Position numbers and translations under genes: made by a program. From positions 2,046,001 to 2,110,000 of the forward strand of contig OZ220746.1 of NCBI GenBank assembly GCA_965117025.1: DNA of 64,000 bases. Reading direction: 5' to 3'. Of the stretch, positions 25,888 to 33,700 are shown one piece after another. The stretch's first letter is position 1; each line of letters begins with the position of its first letter. The notes under the pieces were generated by a model. The model saw nothing but the letters and a program-made list of their open reading frames with translations. It had not been told where the DNA came from and did no database searches. The DNA comes from VXPQ01 sp965117025. GTDB lineage: Bacteria > Bacteroidota > Rhodothermia > Rhodothermales > VXPQ01.

Positions 25888-26458
25888 TCTCTGCTCGATC
25901 CTTCGGACGGGCGTGTTGATCATGCTGGTGTTTGCGACGGGATGCGACCTGTTCGCGACGCGCACACCGGAACCGCCGGGCACGGAGACCGGCACGTTTC
26001 TCCAGCCGGACACGCCCGATCAGGTGCTGGAAAACCTGCACCATGCCATTTCTGAATTGAATGCCCCGAATTACCGGCGTTCGTTTTCGGACGATTTGCA
26101 CTTCCAGCCTACCGCCGAGGCAGAGGCGACAGATCCTGCTATCTGGAACGGATGGGGCGTCCAGGAAGAAGAAAGTTATTTTCGGGCGCTTGTGGAGGCG
26201 GCTCGCCTTACCAGCGGCAACGAACTGCGCTTGACTGACGTAGAGCAAACGGCGGGTCCCGTGCGTTATACGGTGGATGCCTCGTACGTGCTGGTGTTTA
26301 ACCACCGCAGCACCGAACTGCCGAACACGCTGCAAGGTCGTGTCGCCTGGTCGATCGAAAAGGGGCAGGACGGCCTGTGGTACATTACAACCTGGACGGA
26401 TAACTCAATCGGCACCGCCGCTTCCTGGAGCGATCTGAAAGCAGCCTTTATCAAATAA
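25856..26458 (+). CDS. NTF2-like lipoprotein, first of a tandem pair
   Basis: A 200-residue lipoprotein from the Met at 25856. This start gives a positive n-region (MPKSQRR), a hydrophobic core and the lipobox LVFATGC (Cys30). The mature part begins with a proline-rich linker and then a single alpha/beta domain (LENLHHAISELNAPNYRRSFSDDLHF to YITTWTDNSI) that looks like the NTF2/SnoaL-like cone fold. No function is known. Overlap with the methyltransferase gene suggests coupling. A similar lipoprotein gene follows 13 bp downstream. Start choice is uncertain: Mets at 25769 and 25922 and a GTG at 25913 are possible. Confidence 0.65.
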   Translation: MPKSQRRTHVDLCSILRTGVLIMLVFATGCDLFATRTPEPPGTETGTFLQPDTPDQVLENLHHAISELNAPNYRRSFSDDLHFQPTAEAEATDPAIWNGWGVQEEESYFRALVEAARLTSGNELRLTDVEQTAGPVRYTVDASYVLVFNHRSTELPNTLQGRVAWSIEKGQDGLWYITTWTDNSIGTAASWSDLKAAFIK

Positions 26459-26471
26459 GCGGAACGATCCG

Positions 26472-26990
26472 ATGGGGACACGCTGGAGCGCCATGCTTGC
26501 GATCCTTACGCCGGTCGTGCTTGTTGCGGCCTGCAATCCCTTTGCCCCCGCGCTCGAAGAAGGCAGCCCGTTTGGTGATCTGCTGGGCGATCCCACCACC
26601 ATCGACGGCTTCTTTACCAATTTCCGGAATGCCTACGAACTCCGGGACTTGACGCTTTATGAATCGCTGCTGGATTCCTCCTTCATTTTCATCTACTATG
26701 ACTTCGATGCCCAGGTCGAACGCGAGTGGGGCTTTGCCCAGGAACTCGAAACCACCCGGCGGCTCTTCGAAAATGCGACACTCGTGAATCTGCGCTGGAA
26801 CCAGATTCTTTCTCAAACCCTGTTTGAAGAAGATTTGCGTGCCCGGATCGTGCGTCCCTTCAACCTGACCATTTCGCTCGAAGGGGGCGATGTCTTTCGG
26901 GGGGATGGGAATGTGAATTTTCTTATTATTCGGGAAGACACGTCCGCCGTCTGGAAGCTGCTCCGGTGGCGGGACGAAAGCGAATTATAG
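26472..26990 (+). CDS. NTF2-like lipoprotein, second of a tandem pair
   Basis: A 172-residue lipoprotein with signal peptide MGTRWSAMLAILTPVVLVAAC (lipobox VAAC). The mature domain starts TTIDGFFTNFRNAYELRDLTLYESLLDSSFIFIY, the same helix-then-sheet pattern as its neighbour, and ends in strands SAVWKLLRWRDES. The shared layout suggests an old duplication, although the sequences are now very different. Paired NTF2-like lipoproteins of this kind are probably periplasmic-facing, with unknown ligands. The ORF ends 64 bp before the M20 dipeptidase start. Confidence 0.68.
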   Translation: MGTRWSAMLAILTPVVLVAACNPFAPALEEGSPFGDLLGDPTTIDGFFTNFRNAYELRDLTLYESLLDSSFIFIYYDFDAQVEREWGFAQELETTRRLFENATLVNLRWNQILSQTLFEEDLRARIVRPFNLTISLEGGDVFRGDGNVNFLIIREDTSAVWKLLRWRDESEL

Positions 26991-27054
26991 GTGCTGGTCG
27001 TTTCCGGTCGCCGGCCTGTATAGTTGCATATACCCGGTCTTTTCGCGATTGCCT

Positions 27055-28431
27055 ATGTCTGTTTCCAGTGCGCTTGCCTACGCCGCGCAGCACGAACCCC
27101 GGTTCGTGGACGAACTGAAGAACCTGCTGCGTATTCCGTCTGTCAGCACCGACCCGGCCTATGCGGGAGAGGTACGCCGCGCTGCCGTATGGATTGCCGA
27201 CCATCTGCACGAAATCGGCATCGGCGAGGTGCAGATCCATGCAACGGAAGGGCACCCCATTGTCACTGCCGCGCACATGCACGATGCACAGCGCCCGACG
27301 GTGCTGGTGTACGGTCACTACGATGTGCAGCCGCCGGACCCGCTCGACCTCTGGGAGACGCCTCCCTTTGAGCCCGTGGAACGCGGGGGGCAATTGTTCG
27401 CCCGTGGGGCCTGCGACGACAAGGGACAACTCTTTATGCACGCCAAGGCTGCGGAATCGTGGCTGCGTACCACTGGCGAACTGCCCGTCAACCTGAAATT
27501 TCTGATCGAAGGAGAAGAGGAATCCGGCTCGGTGAACCTGCATCCTTTTCTCGAAACGCATCGGCAGCGTCTCGCAGCCGACGTGGCATTGATCTCCGAT
27601 ACGGCACTGTTTGCCGAAGGACTACCTTCTATCGGGTATGGATTGCGCGGCATGGCCTACATAGAGGTGATTCTGGATGGACCGAACAGGGATTTGCACT
27701 CAGGGGTGTACGGCGGCGCCGTCGAAAACCCGATTCATGTGCTGACGCGCCTGATTGCCGGGCTACACGACGAAAAGGGCCGGGTTACGCTTCCGGGATT
27801 CTATGACGCGGTTCGGGATCTCGAAGACGAGGAACGTGAGGCGTTTCGCAGCCTGCCCTTCGATGAAGCGGCATGGAAACAGGATATAGGGATTGCCGCG
27901 GCGCGTACTGAAGAAGGGTATTCGGTCCTGGAAGCCACGCGCGCGCGTCCGGCGCTGGATGTAAACGGTATAGGAGGGGGGTACCAGGGGAAGGGCGCCA
28001 AAACGGTACTGCCGTCCCGGGCCGGCGCAAAAATTTCGGTGCGGCTTGTTCCGGACCAGCGTCCGAACGAAGTGGTAGCCATGCTCCGGCGCTATTTCGC
28101 AACGGAAACGCCGCCGACCATGGAGGTCACCTTCCGCGATCTGCACGGCGGTATGCCGGTCCTTGTAGATCGCTCCATCCCGGCCATGCAGGCCGCTTTT
28201 CGGGCGCTCCGTGATGAGTTCGGACGCCCGCCGGTCTTTATCCGGGAGGGAGGCTCTATCCCGGTCGTGGCGGATTTTCAGGAAGCGCTGGGACTCGACA
28301 CCGTGCTGATGGGGTTCGGACTCGATTCGGACGCCATCCACTCGCCCAACGAGCACTTCGGACTCGATCGTTTCCGCCAGGGTATCGCCTCTTCTATCCG
28401 TTTTATGAAGGAATTGGCCGTCACGGGATAG
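27055..28431 (+). CDS. M20 family dipeptidase (PepV/CNDP-like)
   Basis: A 458-residue zinc peptidase. Metal and catalytic motifs run in order: VLVYGHYDVQPPDPLDLWETPPF, ARGACDDKGQLFMHAKA, LIEGEEESGSVNLHPFL, a dimerisation domain with DLHSGVYGGAVENP, and REGGSIPVVADF plus the C-terminal FGLDSDAIHSPNEHF with the final histidine. It hydrolyses dipeptides such as carnosine-like or Xaa-peptides in the cytoplasm. A TTG at 27049 is in frame but the ATG at 27055 gives the family N-terminus MSVSSALAYAAQHEPRFV. It converges on dgoD. Confidence 0.93.
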   Translation: MSVSSALAYAAQHEPRFVDELKNLLRIPSVSTDPAYAGEVRRAAVWIADHLHEIGIGEVQIHATEGHPIVTAAHMHDAQRPTVLVYGHYDVQPPDPLDLWETPPFEPVERGGQLFARGACDDKGQLFMHAKAAESWLRTTGELPVNLKFLIEGEEESGSVNLHPFLETHRQRLAADVALISDTALFAEGLPSIGYGLRGMAYIEVILDGPNRDLHSGVYGGAVENPIHVLTRLIAGLHDEKGRVTLPGFYDAVRDLEDEEREAFRSLPFDEAAWKQDIGIAAARTEEGYSVLEATRARPALDVNGIGGGYQGKGAKTVLPSRAGAKISVRLVPDQRPNEVVAMLRRYFATETPPTMEVTFRDLHGGMPVLVDRSIPAMQAAFRALRDEFGRPPVFIREGGSIPVVADFQEALGLDTVLMGFGLDSDAIHSPNEHFGLDRFRQGIASSIRFMKELAVTG

Positions 28432-28441
28432 CCTTCAAACG

Positions 28442-28510
28442 CAACCGAACGGTCTACCATTCTGTAACCGGATGGTCTACTATTCCGCAACCGAACGGTC
28501 TACCATTCTG
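28442..28510 (-). repeat. Three tandem 23-bp repeats at the dgoD 3' end
   Basis: Units at 28442-28464, 28465-28487 and 28488-28510. Units 1 and 3 are identical (caaccgaacggtctaccatt then ctg); unit 2 differs at five bases. On the minus strand the first unit met contains the dgoD stop codon and last codons (AEW stop), so the array looks like an amplified gene terminus. Confidence 0.75.
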
Positions 28511-29699
28511 CAACCGAGCCGTCGCTCAGGCGCCACACGGGATTTCTCCAACTGCTTTCTCCGTCCGCACGGCCTGCTTCTTCACGCACGATATCCTCAT
28601 CGATTTCGACGCCCAGCCCTGGTTTTTCGGGTAGCGAAATGTTCCCTTCCTGCACCGCGAACACCTCCGGGTTGGCCACATAATCCAGCAATTCCACGTC
28701 ATGTCCGTCGTGATAATGCATGCCGAGGCTGGTTTCCTGAATGAAGGCGTTGAGCGACGCAAAATCCACGTGCAGGGAAGCCGCCAGCGCAAGGGGACCC
28801 AGCGGGCAATGCGGCGCCAGGGCCACATCGTATGCCTCGGCCATGGACGCAATCCGCCGGGTTTCGGAGATCCCCCCGGCATGGCTGACGTCGGGCTGCG
28901 CTACGTCGATATGCGGTAGTACGTGCTTGAAATCCCACCGGGAATAGAGCCGCTCCCCTGTGGCCAGCGGGGTGCGCAACCCTGCGGCGAGACCGGCCAG
29001 CAGGTCTTCGTGCCCCGGCGCAACCGGTTCCTCCACAAACATCGGGGCATACGGCTCCAGAACTTCAATGGCCCGGCGGGCCAGCCCGCGATGGATACGT
29101 CCGTGGAAATCCACCCCGATGCCGATATCCGGCCCCACTGCTTCACGCACCAACCGCATCCGTTCCGCGATTTCTGTGATGCGCTGCGGGCTGTCGATCC
29201 AGGCCATCCGTCCCGATGCGTTCATTTTGACCGCTCCAAACCCTTGTTTTACCCGGTGCTGTGCGGCTTCGGCCACCCCGTCCGGGCTGTCGCCCCCGAT
29301 CCAGCCGTATACCGCGATGCTGCCCCGCACCGCGCCGCCAAGCAGTTCATAGACAGGGACGTCCAGCGCCTTGCCCTTGATGTCCCACAATGCCTGATCG
29401 ATGCCCGCTATGGCGCTCATCAGCACCGGCCCGCCCCGATAAAATCCGCCCCGGTAGAGGACTTGCCAGATGTCCTCGATGCGGTTCGCGGGCCTTCCGA
29501 TCACATATTCGCCCAGTTCCCCGACGGCAGCTCGTACGGCGCCGCTGCGCCCCTCGACGACCGGTTCGCCCCAGCCGACAAGTCCTCCCTTTGTGGTGAC
29601 TTTCAGAAAAAGCCAGCGGGGGGGTACATCAAACAACTCGAAGGATTCGACAACGAGGTCTTTTTCGAAGGACCTGAGAGGAGCCGGTTCAGCGGGCAT
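28500..29699 (-). CDS. dgoD: D-galactonate dehydratase
   Basis: A 399-residue enolase-superfamily dehydratase, mandelate racemase subgroup. The pattern fits DgoD: VGWGEPVVEGR, DIWQVLYRGGFYRGGPVLMSAIAGIDQALWDIKGKAL, YELLGGAVRGSIAVYGWIGGD, metal and base segments GIGVDFHGR, FVEEPVAPG, ATGERLYSRWDF and the C-terminal NPVWRLSDGSVAEW. It converts D-galactonate to 2-keto-3-deoxygalactonate in the cytoplasm. No KDGal kinase or aldolase gene (dgoK/dgoA) is next to it. No signal peptide is visible, in contrast with the enolase-family gene at 35726. The last codons lie in the tandem repeat. Confidence 0.93.
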   Translation of the reverse strand: MPAEPAPLRSFEKDLVVESFELFDVPPRWLFLKVTTKGGLVGWGEPVVEGRSGAVRAAVGELGEYVIGRPANRIEDIWQVLYRGGFYRGGPVLMSAIAGIDQALWDIKGKALDVPVYELLGGAVRGSIAVYGWIGGDSPDGVAEAAQHRVKQGFGAVKMNASGRMAWIDSPQRITEIAERMRLVREAVGPDIGIGVDFHGRIHRGLARRAIEVLEPYAPMFVEEPVAPGHEDLLAGLAAGLRTPLATGERLYSRWDFKHVLPHIDVAQPDVSHAGGISETRRIASMAEAYDVALAPHCPLGPLALAASLHVDFASLNAFIQETSLGMHYHDGHDVELLDYVANPEVFAVQEGNISLPEKPGLGVEIDEDIVREEAGRADGESSWRNPVWRLSDGSVAEW

Positions 29700-29831
29700 G
29701 GGATGCGTGGAATAGTATTAACAGGCCCTGAATGCCTTACGGAGCATGGGGAGCGTAGCACCCCCTGAAATTGGGTAATGCGGCGCCGAACTGCAAGCGG
29801 GCAGGCGAAGCCGGGTGGAATGGAATCAAGT

Positions 29832-29852
29832 TAAGGAACCTCTGATTAAATC
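29832..29852 (+). repeat. Dispersed short repeat, copy 5
   Basis: taaggaacctctgattaaat, 6 bp before the large inverted repeat. It has the core GGAnnCTCTGATTAAA of the family. Confidence 0.5.
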
Positions 29853-29857
29853 CACAT

Positions 29858-29974
29858 GGGCGAGGACCTTGGGACGCGCCTTCTCTCAAAACATAAACGT
29901 GCGGTTGGCCGCGAGTTTGCAGGATATCCCGGGCCCTATGTTTTGTTCGAATGCGCGTCCCAAGGTCCTCGCCC
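29858..29974. repeat. 117-bp imperfect inverted repeat with perfect 21-bp arms
   Basis: Left arm 29858-29878 begins gggcgaggacct and right arm 29954-29974 ends ggtcctcgccc; they are exact reverse complements over 21 bp. The pairing continues inward for about 17 more positions with four mismatches, including a 9-base block (caaaacata against tatgttttg). The central loop is about 41 bp. It could encode a long RNA hairpin or be a small degenerate mobile element; there is no ORF or terminator T-run. Confidence 0.75.
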
Positions 29975-30076
29975 TGCGGATCCCGTGCACCCGACGGTCG
30001 TTGTACGGAAAGGCTTGCGGAAACGCTCCGGAGGTACGTAAACGCTTCGGCGAAAACGCGGCCCGTCCATGACCCT

Positions 30077-30160
30077 GCCCGGGTGGCGGAATTGGTAGAC
30101 GCGTCGGACTCAAAATCCGATGGCCTTCGGGTCTTGTGGGTTCGAGTCCCACCCCGGGTA
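30077..30160 (+). tRNA. tRNA-Leu (anticodon CAA)
   Basis: 84 bases. The acceptor stem GCCCGGG pairs with CCCGGGT (first pair G-U), and the discriminator base is A. A D-arm with ggaattggtaga, anticodon loop ctcaaaa (anticodon CAA) closed by GTCGGA/TCCGAT, a long variable arm and a T-arm GTGGG-TTCGAGT-CCCAC are visible. The 3' CCA is not encoded. The long variable arm is normal for leucine tRNAs. Confidence 0.95.
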
Positions 30161-30170
30161 CGGAACTATT

Positions 30171-30194
30171 CTTTCGGGGTACTAATCCCCAAAG
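30171..30194 (+). terminator. Likely terminator downstream of tRNA-Leu
   Basis: ctttcgggg, loop tactaat, ccccaaag: an 8-bp stem with one bulged base, followed by gataatttccctcttttt. It would separate the tRNA transcript from the cupin gene. Confidence 0.5.
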
Positions 30195-30274
30195 GATAAT
30201 TTCCCTCTTTTTCCCTTCCTGCACTCATGGCCTTTGTCGCCCTGCTCACCTGAAAACCTGAACCTGTCTTCGCT

Positions 30275-30745
30275 ATGAAAACGCAACGTCTCCATCCTCT
30301 ATCTGCACTTATCGGTTTGCCGCTGGCTTTTATGCTTGGCGCCATGTTTGCCGGGCAACCGGTCGAGCCGATTCCTTCCAGCGTGATGTCCGGGAAAGAA
30401 GCCCTGAAAGAAGATTTCGAATGGGGTACGTTCTACACCTATCATCAGGGAGAGACCTACGGTACGCAAGATGTCCTGACCGGCGCAGCCGTCATCAAGC
30501 CGGGCTGGGAGATTCACCCGCCGCATACGCATGCCGAAGAGGAATACATGATTGTCACAGAAGGGCAGGGTGTCTGGCATCTCAACGGCAAGGAGTTCGA
30601 AGCCGGAAAAGGAGACATGCTGTATGCCGCCCCGTGGGATATACACGGGGTCAAAAACACGGGCGACGGGCCGCTGACTTTTTGGGTGTGGAAGTGGAAC
30701 AACAAGGGCGTTGACCTTCCTGCGGAGCCGGACGAGGAGGGCTGA
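30275..30745 (+). CDS. Cupin-domain protein, probably exported
   Basis: A 156-residue protein with an N-terminal hydrophobic segment (LSALIGLPLAFMLGAMFAG) that may be a signal peptide or anchor, followed by one cupin barrel. The first cupin motif is HPPHTHAEEEYMIVTEGQG (histidine pair plus Glu), and the second is GDMLYAAPWDIHGVKNTG. The metal ligands needed for a mononuclear site are present. Small exported cupins near sugar-acid genes are often lectin-, isomerase- or dioxygenase-like, but no reaction can be assigned. It sits alone between tRNA-Leu and the convergent ThuA/dehydrogenase gene, 33 bp from that gene's stop. Confidence 0.8.
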   Translation: MKTQRLHPLSALIGLPLAFMLGAMFAGQPVEPIPSSVMSGKEALKEDFEWGTFYTYHQGETYGTQDVLTGAAVIKPGWEIHPPHTHAEEEYMIVTEGQGVWHLNGKEFEAGKGDMLYAAPWDIHGVKNTGDGPLTFWVWKWNNKGVDLPAEPDEEG

Positions 30746-30758
30746 GGCGGACCTCCTC
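30734..30758. terminator. Hairpin between the cupin gene and the ThuA fusion gene
   Basis: gaggagg and cctcctc form a 7-bp stem with an 11-base loop that contains the cupin stop codon. The genes converge here. No T-run follows on either strand, so this is a weak terminator candidate. Confidence 0.3.
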
Positions 30759-30778
30759 CTCCGGCCACGTTGAAGCCC

Positions 30779-33700
30779 CTACAGTTCGGCCAGGTCCTTG
30801 TCGATGGCCTCAAGTAGCTGTTCGGTGAAGGTCTGCGGCGCAAAGGGCGCGATCTGCCGGAGCGACATATCCATTGCCTGCTGGAGCTGTGGATTCGTCG
30901 TCATGCCGGGGACGTGCTTGTCCAGCACGGCCTTGGCCTGTTCGTTGGCAAGGAGGTCCCTGATGGGGCTATTCGTGTCCAGGCCTGCAGACGCGCTTTG
31001 TTCTTCGATCTGCTGCTTCACGTTTTCTCCGGCGCCTGCGAATTCCACCGTTGTAAGGACGAAGAGCATTCCTTGACCGTCATGCTCGTCGTTTTTGAAC
31101 GTGAAGTACACGTCGCGCGTTCCGACCGTGGATTCAAGCGCGACCGGGAACGGCGTGGGCATTGCAACGTCCCGGATGAAGTCGGTTTCGCCGAGGAGCG
31201 GACCATCCGGCGCATCCAGCCGGATTTCCACCTTACCTCCCTGCGCCTGGAACTGGCTCGGGGCGAGAGCGAACAGGCGTATCTCCGATATCCCGGTCAG
31301 GTCGAGTTGCTCGAACCGGATGTACGAACCCGGTTGCGATACGATAGCCATCGGGGTCGGAAATTGCGGGACGGCGATTCTCATGACGCCTTCCGCCAGT
31401 TCGCCGTCGCCAGCCAGGACGGTCGGAGCGCGGAGCACAAGCGTTTTTTTGGCCAGGGCGCCGGGCAACCCGTTGGCGCCCTGGTCCGTGTACGATGCAC
31501 GGAGCACGACGATACCTTGCACCGTACCGTCCTCTGCGGCAGCAGGCGGGGTGTATGTTCCCTCGACGGGCAGCAACGAGGGCGCCTCACGCTCCTCGGC
31601 CAGACTGAGGATGTATGCCACCATTTGCTGCGCCTCACTCTCGGAAAACTGCGGGTGCGGCGGCATCATCACTTCGCCCCAGACGCCGGAGCCGCCCTCG
31701 CGGATATTCTTCACCAGGTGCTGCGTGGCATCCGGATCGCCCTCGTATTTCTGCGCCACGGCTACGTAGGAAGGGCCGATGGAGGACTGGTCGATCTGAT
31801 GGCAGGCAAGACAGGTCGCTCCTTCCACTAATGCCTGACCGGCCGCGTGTGCTATCGGAACGCCGGGCGTGAAATGCCCTTGCGCGATGGCTGTCTGGTC
31901 GTATCCTTCCTGCAGGTAGTCAACCGTGACCGTTACCTGCTCCGCCGGGATCTGCCCGTCTTGCAGAGCGCCATCCTCATGATCGCGGACACGGACGGCA
32001 TAGTGGATCGGGGTTCCCGCAAAGAAGAAGGAGCGATTCCCCTCTATCAGGTCGATTTCCACCTCGGGCGGCTCGTTACCCGCCACGATCTGCGTCTCGA
32101 CCGTGGCGTGCTCGCCCTGCGTGTCGGTCACGGTCAGCGTGGCCGTATACAGGCCCGGCTGGTCGAAGGTGTACGTGGGATTCCGCTCGCTCAGCCGGGC
32201 GAAACCGGTCCCATCCTGATTGGTGATTGCCCATTCGTAGCGGAGTGTGTCCCCGTCGGCGTCTATTGTTCCCTCCGAGGAGAGCGCGACGTGGAGCGGC
32301 GTGGCTCCGGCAGACCGGTCCACCGAGAGCGAGGGGGCCGGTTTCCGGTTCCCTGCGTTGTACTCGATGCGGACAAGCCGGGCGTCGTCATTGGCCGAAA
32401 ACCAGGCCGTACCGTATTCCAGCACGTAGAGGTCGCCGCTCGGTCCGAACTCCATGTCGATGGGATTGCTGAAGCGGTGGCTCGGCATAAACCGCTCCAT
32501 GGAAAGGAAATCACCCTCCTCGTTCATCGTCACAGCCATGATCCAGCCGCGCATCCATTCGTAGAGAAAGAGCTTGCTGTCGTACCAGGACGGGAACAGC
32601 CGCTCGGCGTCGGCGAAGTCGTCCCGGTAAAAGACAGGGCCGGCCATCGCCGAACGGCCGCCGCTGCCGAGAAGAGGGAACTCCGGAGAGGGTCCGGACG
32701 AGTACCACAGAAAAGCGGGCTGGGCCGGGGGAAGTTCCGCGAGCCCCGTGTTGTTCGGCGAGTCGTTTACCGGGCGAGCCGGGTCGAAGGCCGCGCCGGG
32801 CGTTTGCGAAGCGTAATCGAAGTCGTGGTATGGTTTGTTGTCCGCAATGATGTACGGCCAGCCGTAATTGCCGGCCTGCCGCGCCTGGTTGAACTCGTCG
32901 TGGCCAGTGGGGCCGCGGCCTACGGAATCGCGACTGGCGTCCGGACCGATATCGCCCCAGTAGAGGAAGCCTGTTCGCCGGTCTACCGAGATCTGGTACG
33001 GATTCCGGTGGCCCATCGTGTAGATCTCGGGCCGCGTGTCTGGCGTACCCGGCGGGAAGAGGTTGCCTTCGGGGATCGTGTAGCTTCCGTCCGGTTGCAG
33101 CGTAATGCGCACGATCTTGCCCCGCAGGTCGTTCGTGTTGGCGGACGATTTCTGTGCGTCCCAGGGCGCTCGTCCGGGCCGCTCGTCGATGGGTGCGTAG
33201 CCAATGCCGTACGGATTCGTATTGTCGCCGGTGGAGAGATACAGATTGCCGTCGGCGTCGAAGGCGATGGAGCCGCCCGTATGACAGCACTCGTCCCGCT
33301 GCACGGGCACCTCCAGAACCATCTGTTCCGTGTCCAGGTCGAGCGCGTCCCCCTGCATGCGGTAGCGGGCCAGCACGTTTTTCGGTTCGTCTCCGGCCGG
33401 GGAAAAGAAAAGGTATATCCAGCCGTTTTGTGCGAAGCCCGGATCGGCGGCGACGCCGATCAGGCCGTCCTCGGCGATATTGCCGTTCAAGTACATAGTG
33501 CTGACGGGAATCGTCGCAATCTGCGTGATCTGTTCCGTGGCGGGATGATAGAGATGCACCGCGCCGCCGCGTTCAACGAAGAGCACCCGCCCATCCGGGA
33601 GCACGGTCAGATCCAGCGGCTCGTCGAGCTTTTCGGCAAGCACGACCTTGGTGAAGCGGTTCTCCTGCGGGCGGGCCCGGCTGTAGTCCAGCGCGCCGGC

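Larger units (their letters stand above)
29700..30076. other. Gene-free stretch between dgoD and tRNA-Leu
   Basis: It holds the dgoD upstream region, a copy of the dispersed repeat (29832-29852) and a large imperfect inverted repeat (29858-29974). An antisense frame across the tRNA is the usual artefact and not a gene. No promoter is clear. Confidence 0.6.

Noticed and set aside
29886..30224. Minus-strand frame of 112 codons across tRNA-Leu (reads GVGLEPTRPEGHRILSPTRLPIPPPG)
   Set aside because: This reading is the well-known antisense artefact over leucine tRNA genes; the tRNA is clear on the plus strand.
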